From positions 1 through 34,162 of the forward strand of contig NZ_JAXUHN010000063.1 of the NCBI RefSeq assembly GCF_035916875.1: 34,162 bases of DNA, in the 5' to 3' direction. The notes beneath the pieces were generated by a model that was not told where the DNA came from, did no database searches, and saw only the letters and a list, made by a program, of their open reading frames with translations. Positions 1-5,571 of this stretch are shown piece after piece. A program made the position numbers and the translations under genes. Within the stretch, counting starts at the first letter, position 1; every line of letters starts with the position of its first letter. Source of the stretch: Methylomicrobium sp035916875 (lineage in GTDB: Bacteria; Pseudomonadota; Gammaproteobacteria; Methylococcales; Methylomonadaceae).

Positions 1-1444
1 CGATTCGCCATCCTCGTTTGTTGACGGTACAGCTTTCTAAGCTGCCTGCGCGGCAGCGAACGAACCATAAGCTTCATTAACAAATTTTTTCATTTTCTAA
101 GCTGCCTGCGCGGCAGCGAACTTGCCATCGCGGCTGCTATCAAAACTTCACTATTTCTAAGCTGCCTGCGCGGCAGCGAACATACAAGAAAGGCGAGGTT
201 CGTATATCTATTTTTTCTAAGCTGCCTGCGCGGCAGCGAACATCAAAAGAGCCAGGGCCGTTGCTTTGCATATTTTCTAAGCTGCCTGCGCGGCAGCGAA
301 CGATAACGGTTCAATTTCTAGTTCTACTCCTGGTTTCTAAGCTGCCTGCGCGGCAGCGAACTTTAGAGTCGGGAGTGATGCTTTATGGATTCATTTCTAA
401 GCTGCCTGCGCGGCAGCGAACTAAAAAGTGTCCACGTTACCCCCATGAAAAAAGTTTCTAAGCTGCCTGCGCGGCAGCGAACTATATTTGTCCTTCGGGC
501 AATCCTGGACAAGATTTCTAAGCTGCCTGCGCGGCAGCGAACTCCCGCTGGCTGCACTTCAAGCTCTGCCGAATTTTCTAAGCTGCCTGCGCGGCAGCGA
601 ACTATATAAGCGCAAGAAACCACCCGGATTCCAATTTCTAAGCTGCCTGCGCGGCAGCGAACGAAAAAGCACAAACCGCGGAACTGCTGGACCTTTTCTA
701 AGCTGCCTGCGCGGCAGCGAACAAGGCGGTGCTGAAACTCGGCGGCGCGGGCGATTTCTAAGCTGCCTGCGCGGCAGCGAACCATGAATACCAGATGGGC
801 AGTCAGACCCACCATTTCTAAGCTGCCTGCGCGGCAGCGAACTCACGGTCACACAAACTGTCGCAAGCCCGGTATTTCTAAGCTGCCTGCGCGGCAGCGA
901 ACGATCTGAAATCGGCGATCGGCGGCGCGTTTACTTTCTAAGCTGCCTGCGCGGCAGCGAACCATTACGCTAGCCCAGCGCACCGCGGTGCTGATTTCTA
1001 AGCTGCCTGCGCGGCAGCGAACTTACCGGCGGTGGCATCGTCCCACTGCCGATTTTTCTAAGCTGCCTGCGCGGCAGCGAACTGGGGATAAGCCAGATCG
1101 TGCGCGACTTGGCATTTCTAAGCTGCCTGCGCGGCAGCGAACAAAGCAAAATCGCCGATGGATGCCGCCGCTAATTTCTAAGCTGCCTGCGCGGCAGCGA
1201 ACATCATCAAGGCCATCGCGGCCAATAGCGACCATTTCTAAGCTGCCTGCGCGGCAGCGAACGAAAGACGAGCATCATCAAGAGAGCGGCGGCGTTTTCT
1301 AAGCTGCCTGCGCGGCAGCGAACGACGGTGGCGCAGGCTGTGCATCAGTTCCGCCTTTTCTAAGCTGCCTGCGCGGCAGCGAACGGTGGTGTCGTGAGCG
1401 CATTGCCGATGACGGTTTTCTAAGCTGCCTGCGCGGCAGCGAAC
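1..1444 (-). CRISPR. Type I-F CRISPR array, 24 full repeats, continues beyond the left edge
   Basis: Twenty-four identical 28-bp repeats are visible, the first at 34-61 and the last at 1417-1444. In crRNA orientation (minus strand) the repeat begins GTTCG, forms the hairpin CTGCC-GCGCA-GGCAG and ends with the 8-nt handle CTTAGAAA, which is the type I-F repeat form. Spacers are 32 bp, except 33 bp at 422-454, 1263-1295 and 1324-1356. Base 1 is the C expected as the last plus-strand base of another repeat, so the array very probably continues outside the window. No repeat is degenerate, so the leader-distal end has not been reached. The leader lies on the cas6f side at 1445-1575, so the newest spacers are at high coordinates. 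Open frames inside the array are artefacts of the 60-bp period. Confidence 0.99.
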
Positions 1445-1575
1445 TGATTATAAAGAACTTTGAAGCCAGCTGCGTAGCGGTTTCAAGAGGATTTAACCCG
1501 ATTTACCCATCTCGAAACCCGCATCACGCAACTGGCTGACTTTTATCACATTTTTAAAGAGCGAAAAAAATTGGG
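1445..1575 (-). promoter_or_regulatory. CRISPR leader between cas6f and the first repeat
   Basis: This 131-bp stretch separates the cas6f stop codon from the leader-proximal repeat. Read on the minus strand it starts with a GACCC-A-A-T7 block (around 1562-1576) followed by an AT-rich segment; as I recall, type I-F leaders share a similar T-run after a short GACCC-like block. A TATAAT hexamer sits almost against the first repeat (plus ATTATA around 1447-1452), without a convincing -35 partner. Transcription of the array and adaptation at its first repeat should depend on this region. I see no clear IHF consensus by eye. Confidence 0.7.
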
Positions 1576-2160
1576 TCAAAATTCCGGGACAGTGGCCGTG
1601 GCGCTTAGGCCGTAACTGCTGAAACAGGCTCCCGAGGATTCCGAGACCAAGGTTTTTTTAATCCATAAACAAAAAGTTTGCTCGCTGCTCAAGCTTTTCA
1701 GACGAATATATGGCGTGGGAATGCGAATCGGAGCCATGTCGCCATAGTGTCGCAAAGCCTCATCGTAGCTGACCTTATGCCGCACCGCATAACGGCGAGC
1801 CAATCGCTCTTTGTTGGTTTTGGGTTGCTGGCGTTGGTAAACTGCGTAACCCGCAAACTTCTCCGGCACCGGGCGAATACGGGTGCAATGCACGTAATCG
1901 CTCAGCCGATCCAGCCACTTTGCGGCGTCAAACCGATCCAGCGTGGCTTCGTCTTGAGCAAACAGCCGACACTTACCGCCCAGCGCACTATTTTTTTCAC
2001 CTATCACATATTCGGGAAAGCCAACCCCAATCGGCACCTGTTTCCGGTCATCCTGCATTTCCACGAGTCCTAGATGGATTTGTTGGAAGACTTTGGACCA
2101 GAGGAAGTTGAGATTGACCTCGGGGTTTGGCAGTAACGTAATTTCACGATAAAAGCGCAT
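1576..2160 (-). CDS. cas6f: Cas6f (Csy4) crRNA endoribonuclease
   Basis: Cas6f cleaves the pre-crRNA at the 3' base of the repeat hairpin, stays bound to the crRNA and caps the Csy complex. The 194-aa product is close to the usual 187 aa. Aligned by eye to Pseudomonas aeruginosa Csy4 it keeps the catalytic His29 and the serine equivalent to Ser148 (Ser156 here, in LKSLSSEQ). It also keeps the Arg/Gln pair equivalent to R102/Q104 (R110, Q112), the arginine-rich helix KERLARR that enters the RNA major groove, and the C-terminal YGLS motif. It is the last gene of the effector operon, 3 bp after csy3, and its stop is followed directly by the CRISPR leader. It should cut both the array repeats and, if transcribed, the degenerate mini-CRISPR hairpin at 5518-5532. 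Confidence 0.97.
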   Translation of the reverse strand: MRFYREITLLPNPEVNLNFLWSKVFQQIHLGLVEMQDDRKQVPIGVGFPEYVIGEKNSALGGKCRLFAQDEATLDRFDAAKWLDRLSDYVHCTRIRPVPEKFAGYAVYQRQQPKTNKERLARRYAVRHKVSYDEALRHYGDMAPIRIPTPYIRLKSLSSEQTFCLWIKKTLVSESSGACFSSYGLSATATVPEF

Positions 2161-2163
2161 AGC

Positions 2164-3183
2164 CTAATCCTTGCCGCTTTGCCCGAATACGCCGCCGCGG
2201 ACTAACACCGCCATGACGTAGTGTTCCTGGTTTTTGTCAGCCAGTTTTTCACCCAAGGCAAATCGATCAAATAACGTGTAAAAATCGGCTTTTTCTTTTG
2301 GAGTACGGAAGGCTTTGCCTAAATTTGTCACTGCACCGTAAGGTTCTATGGCAATTGGGCCAATTTGTGCTTCGTCAAAATCGGGATACCAGGTGTCGAT
2401 AGTACGCAGAGCATTGCCGATTTTTTGCGAATGCATGGCGGCAACGTCGTTTACGTGATACAAAATTTTGCTTTTGTCGCCCTTGCCTTTATCCAACACC
2501 AATTCTTCGCTGGGATAGACTTCTTGGGCTTTACCGACCAAGGCGTAAGCTTCGACACTAATCAGTAAATAGGGCAACCGGCCGCAAAGCGCTTCGGCGA
2601 TTTTACCGGCCAGAGTTTGCAGATCGGCGTTATTGGAATCGAAATGGCTCAACTTAAAATCTTTGCCATTGAAGGTAAGCGGTTTTCCTTCGCCGGTATC
2701 GACAATGACTTCGATTTTTTCCGCCCCGACACGGTTACGCCAAAAATAGCGGCCATTGGCGATATTGACGGCATAACGTTTGGCCAGTTCTTTAAAGCCT
2801 TCTTGCTCGATATAGGCCTGTGCTACCTTCGGGTAGGACGCGTTGAACGTCGGGCCGTTGCTGGCGGAGGGTTTCTCGACGCCGCCCAGGATTTTCAGGG
2901 TGAAATGGAGGCGTAGCGTGTCCTGGTTTTCACCCAAGGCGCAGGCATCGACAGTTTGCAGATTGGGCTTTTCGACCTCGGCATTGAGCTTTAAGGGATC
3001 GCTTTGCAATGCGGGTTTCAAGCGATTGGAAATAGTGCCGCGCACGGATTTGGGAATCAGCTTCAACGGCGTCGCTTGATCTTTTTGGCCGCGTTTTTCC
3101 CAAGTTGTGCCGTACAGATAACCATCTGAAGGCACCAGTTTCTTTTCAAAAGCCAATACGGTTGCGTCGTTTTTAGTCGCCAT
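2164..3183 (-). CDS. csy3: Csy3 (Cas7f) backbone subunit of the type I-F effector
   Basis: Csy3 forms the six-copy helical backbone of the Csy surveillance complex and holds the guide in six-nucleotide segments with every sixth base flipped out. The 339-aa product matches the family length (342 aa in P. aeruginosa). Hallmark stretches are present: KSVRGTISNRLK near residue 46, PNLQTVD, RYFWRNRVGAE, HSQKIGNALRTIDTWYPD and the C-terminal VRGGVFG. The ATG is preceded by GGAG at suitable spacing. It starts 3 bp after csy2 and ends 3 bp before cas6f, so it is co-transcribed with both. Nothing looks degraded. Confidence 0.98.
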   Translation of the reverse strand: MATKNDATVLAFEKKLVPSDGYLYGTTWEKRGQKDQATPLKLIPKSVRGTISNRLKPALQSDPLKLNAEVEKPNLQTVDACALGENQDTLRLHFTLKILGGVEKPSASNGPTFNASYPKVAQAYIEQEGFKELAKRYAVNIANGRYFWRNRVGAEKIEVIVDTGEGKPLTFNGKDFKLSHFDSNNADLQTLAGKIAEALCGRLPYLLISVEAYALVGKAQEVYPSEELVLDKGKGDKSKILYHVNDVAAMHSQKIGNALRTIDTWYPDFDEAQIGPIAIEPYGAVTNLGKAFRTPKEKADFYTLFDRFALGEKLADKNQEHYVMAVLVRGGVFGQSGKD

Positions 3184-3186
3184 GTG

Positions 3187-4086
3187 TCAATCTCCAATAA
3201 GGTTTGATGAGGATAGGATTTGGCAAAGATATAAGTTTTGTTTGGGGTCAACATGGTATTGCCAGAGCATGTTGTCCAAGTCGTTAATGCGGTAGGGCAT
3301 AACAAATTCGCCCAGCGTTACTACGCTTTCGGCAAAGCGGTGAGGCGTATCGCTATCGCGTTGGTGTTTGGCCGCGCCGAGTTCTGAAATCCCTTGGAAG
3401 CCGACGGCAATCGGCACTAACCAGCCGGGGATTTGGCGTCGGCTGCTCCAGGTCACTTTGCCGCTCTCGTCTTGATTGCTGCGGTGCATGACTTTTAGGT
3501 GATCGAGCAATGCGTCCAGCGCATCTTTGTTTTCTTCCCGCATGGCCTGTACCATCAAGTCGCGGCGCTCGATCAGCACGTGGCCCAGCATCAAGCGGTT
3601 GAGCAGTTTTTTCACCGCCTGCTCGTCGTCTTCATCGACCGGCAGCGTCTCGACCGGCTTGACGGACAATACGTCGCCGCTGGCACATTTCATGCGTAGT
3701 AGCTGAGCATCAGTCAGGGACTTAAAGCGTTCGTGATCGTCGCTGTCCAACCCGCTATATTCCACTAACAACGAGACTTCCAGGTGGCAACGCGCCTCCT
3801 CGACAAAGGCAGGACGGCTGCCGTCTTTATCCAACGGGTTGGCCGAGCCGACGATGGAATGTACGAAATCGCCCGGCCCTTTGTAAGTCTGCAAGTCGAA
3901 CCGGTGGCAACTGACCGCCACGCCGGCGAATGTTAGCTCGATTAAGCCTTGCTGCCGCAGATGGCGTTGCAGCGCATGAACCGCGCCCAACCAAGCCGTC
4001 ATCGCCGGAAAGCCAATGGTATAGGGGCTACTCATGGCGTTGGCATTGTGGATTTTGAGATGAGGGATCAATAAAAACCGTCTCAT
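3187..4086 (-). CDS. csy2: Csy2 (Cas5f) effector subunit
   Basis: Csy2 pairs with Csy1 at the 5' handle end of the crRNA, forming the tail of the Csy complex next to the PAM. The 299-aa product has the family N-terminus (LLIPHLKIHNANAMSSPYT), a GFPAMTAWLGAVHALQRHL segment, CHRF, HLEVSLLVEY and the late PGWLVPIAVGFQ motif. Its ATG overlaps the csy1 stop codon in an ATGA arrangement, which indicates translational coupling and equal stoichiometry. The gene is slightly shorter than the P. aeruginosa homologue (about 327 aa) but no key block is missing. Confidence 0.96.
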   Translation of the reverse strand: MRRFLLIPHLKIHNANAMSSPYTIGFPAMTAWLGAVHALQRHLRQQGLIELTFAGVAVSCHRFDLQTYKGPGDFVHSIVGSANPLDKDGSRPAFVEEARCHLEVSLLVEYSGLDSDDHERFKSLTDAQLLRMKCASGDVLSVKPVETLPVDEDDEQAVKKLLNRLMLGHVLIERRDLMVQAMREENKDALDALLDHLKVMHRSNQDESGKVTWSSRRQIPGWLVPIAVGFQGISELGAAKHQRDSDTPHRFAESVVTLGEFVMPYRINDLDNMLWQYHVDPKQNLYLCQILSSSNLIGD

Positions 4087-5333
4087 TTGAAAAACTCCTT
4101 GTCGCTGCCGACCGCTAGTTCCACGATGCTTCGCACTTCGCGCAACTCGTCGTCGCCCAATTTAACGCGGGTTTCCTTGTGCAGGTATTCATGGCTATTC
4201 AGTATCCAGTTGGCAAAATTCAATGTAATTTCGTCCAGCCATTCGCCCTGGTTTTGCCGTTGTTCTAACAGGGCGTCGTCCAGCCAAATCCGCTGTGCGC
4301 TAGGCAAGGATCGATAATGCTCTTTTTCGGACCAGCCGGGGCCGGTTGCTCTAATCTGAAAGGCCTGTTGCAGTACTTGGTCGATCAAATACTTGAGGGT
4401 GTTGCGAATACCTTCCCGGACATGGATGTTGTTAACACCGCTACGAATGAGCCGATCCATGGTTTGGAAACTGTCCTCGAACTGCCGGAGACGCAGAGTG
4501 TTTCTAAAAAAATTGCGGGTCGGGAGGCGAATTTGCCGCTTTTGCAATGGGGGCGGCGTGCTGGGTAGCAAATAGGCGCGCCCGGCATTTTGGCTGTTTA
4601 AAACGCTGACGTTTTGCGGCTGCGTGCCACCATAGCCGGTAATGGTGAGATCCAATACGTCATCGTAGCCTTGTTCGTGATGTTCGTTTTTTCGGCGGCT
4701 TTCTTTGGCTTGCTTGGTAGTTTCGGAAAAGCGTAAGGCGTCGATATGCGTCTTCAGTTTAGTCAGCAAGCCGGAAGGAGTCAGTAGCGAAAGCAAGTGA
4801 TAAGAATCGTCTACAGGAAAATAAACCTGCTTGACCAACTGATCGGTTTTATTTACAAAGTCCGATTGTTTGATGCTGATCAAGCCTTGTTTCAAGCTTT
4901 CGTAACTTGCCGTTGGCACCGATAACAAGGCTCTAATTTCGGCGCTGTCCCGTTCCAGATGCTGCAACACGGTTTGCCCGTCATCCATTGGCAGCATAAG
5001 AAACTTATAGACATCCATTGCCGCTGCGTTGCCGAATACATCGAGTTCATAATCAACATTGCCAGTCCGCAAATAACCGTCATTTGCCGCTCTTCCGTTG
5101 GCGATGATCGAAGTTGTTTTGGCGCTGGGGTGACTAAACTTGCTGGGGTGACTGACAATTGAAAGCCACGATGCGCGTTTAGCCGCATCCGGCAGCCAGA
5201 TTGCTCGGGAAAATTTATTTTCCGCTTCATCGTTGAGCGCCGATTGTTCGTCGGCAGTCAACGAAGCCTTCATTCTGGTTTTTAACCAGGTCGCCTTTCG
5301 CTCTGCGAAAAAGGCCGAGATGTTTGGGTTCAT
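4083..5333 (-). CDS. csy1: Csy1 (Cas8f) large subunit, PAM recognition
   Basis: Csy1 recognises the CC/GG PAM, inserts a wedge to open the duplex and, after full R-loop formation, recruits Cas2-3 through a C-terminal helical bundle. The 416-aa product is near the usual 434 aa and carries the family signature SHPSKFSHPSAK near residues 61-72 and a GNAAAMDVYKFL segment. It is the first gene of the four-gene effector operon. A GGGAGG Shine-Dalgarno sequence lies 10 nt before the ATG. The gene is separated from cas2-3 by 216 bp that contain its own promoter and a degenerate mini-CRISPR whose guide matches that promoter region. Confidence 0.96.
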   Translation of the reverse strand: MNPNISAFFAERKATWLKTRMKASLTADEQSALNDEAENKFSRAIWLPDAAKRASWLSIVSHPSKFSHPSAKTTSIIANGRAANDGYLRTGNVDYELDVFGNAAAMDVYKFLMLPMDDGQTVLQHLERDSAEIRALLSVPTASYESLKQGLISIKQSDFVNKTDQLVKQVYFPVDDSYHLLSLLTPSGLLTKLKTHIDALRFSETTKQAKESRRKNEHHEQGYDDVLDLTITGYGGTQPQNVSVLNSQNAGRAYLLPSTPPPLQKRQIRLPTRNFFRNTLRLRQFEDSFQTMDRLIRSGVNNIHVREGIRNTLKYLIDQVLQQAFQIRATGPGWSEKEHYRSLPSAQRIWLDDALLEQRQNQGEWLDEITLNFANWILNSHEYLHKETRVKLGDDELREVRSIVELAVGSDKEFFK

Positions 5334-5369
5334 TGGATTTTGGCCTCCCTATGATGTTTGCCAGAGGAT

Positions 5370-5398
5370 ATTAAAGATCAAAAAATAACATTTGTCCA
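5370..5398 (-). promoter_or_regulatory. Predicted csy1 operon promoter
   Basis: On the minus strand TGGACA (5393-5398) and TTTAAT (5370-5375) are separated by exactly 17 bp, a reasonable sigma70 layout placed 36 bp before the csy1 ATG. The two Cs of the PAM belonging to the mini-CRISPR target (5396-5397) fall inside the -35 hexamer. This is a prediction from sequence only; the gene could also receive read-through from cas2-3. Confidence 0.5.
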
Positions 5399-5423
5399 TA
5401 GTATTTGTATTTATTAATTTACT
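5396..5423 (+). promoter_or_regulatory. Self-target of the mini-CRISPR guide in the csy1 promoter region (PAM CC plus protospacer)
   Basis: Plus-strand bases 5396-5397 are CC, the type I-F PAM in the 5'-CC-protospacer orientation. The next 26 bases (5398-5423) match the mini-CRISPR guide beginning at 5494 at 22 positions, with mismatches at guide positions 6, 12, 20 and 24. The register is exact: the base after the PAM aligns with the base after the CTTAGAAA handle. A Csy complex bound here would cover the -35 element and the DNA just upstream of it. Confidence 0.75.
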
Positions 5424-5434
5424 AAGCCAGAAAT

Positions 5435-5463
5435 TTGCCCTCATTTGGCGGTTAGCTTAAAAT
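5435..5463 (+). promoter_or_regulatory. Possible promoter of the degenerate mini-CRISPR
   Basis: TTGCCC (5435-5440) and TAAAAT (5458-5463) lie 17 bp apart on the plus strand, which would start RNA near 5470, at the beginning of the first pseudo-repeat. The -10 is good and the -35 weak. The promoter would be divergent from that of csy1. Confidence 0.35.
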
Positions 5464-5465
5464 CG

Positions 5466-5540
5466 GACTGACATCGCATAGATGGCTTAGAAAATAGTGT
5501 TTGTTTTTATTATTTTTCTGCCGCACAGGCAGCTTCATCT
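5466..5540 (+). ncRNA. Degenerate two-repeat mini-CRISPR, CreR-like guide RNA against the csy1 promoter
   Basis: Pseudo-repeat 1 (5466-5493) agrees with the array repeat at 16 of 28 positions. It keeps all eight handle bases CTTAGAAA (5486-5493) and has a re-paired stem, CATC (5472-5475) with GATG (5481-5484), around the loop GCATA. Pseudo-repeat 2 (5513-5540) keeps the hairpin and following CTT at 5518-5535 with one change (CTGCC-GCACA-GGCAG), while its last handle bases are lost. The guide between handle and second hairpin is 24 nt (5494-5517) instead of the normal 37 (32 plus 5). It matches the csy1 promoter region with a CC PAM. By analogy with CreR RNAs I infer that Csy-bound RNA represses the effector operon. 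Transcription has not been shown. Confidence 0.8.
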
Positions 5541-5548
5541 TTCTATCG

Positions 5549-5571
5549 GTTAGGTCTGGAACAGGCCTAAC
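5549..5571. other. Hairpin across the cas2-3 stop codon
   Basis: GTTAGGTCT and AGGCCTAAC pair over nine positions (one G-U) around a 5-nt loop. There is no T-tract on either side, so it is not a standard terminator. It could stabilise the 3' end of the mini-CRISPR RNA or of the cas2-3 message. Confidence 0.4.

Noticed and set aside
1203..1295. Shared ATCATCAAG stretch in two neighbouring spacers as evidence of primed acquisition
   Set aside because: Only eight to nine bases are shared, which is within chance for coding-derived spacers.
261..1302. Several open frames of 66-150 codons with repeated peptide units inside the CRISPR array
   Set aside because: They arise because the 60-bp repeat-spacer period is a multiple of three and the repeat lacks stops in these frames; they have no independent coding evidence.
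5416..5490. Inverted CTAAGCC (5422-5428) and GGCTTAG (5484-5490) as an operator
   Set aside because: Seven bases, 55 bp apart, and the second copy is part of the pseudo-repeat handle; probably a coincidence or a by-product of the guide unit.
5466..5540. Interpretation of the mini-CRISPR as a CreTA-type RNA toxin-antitoxin
   Set aside because: No small toxin RNA or mini-ORF with rare codons is evident next to it, and the guide matches the csy1 promoter region and not a toxin promoter; the CreR-like reading is simpler.
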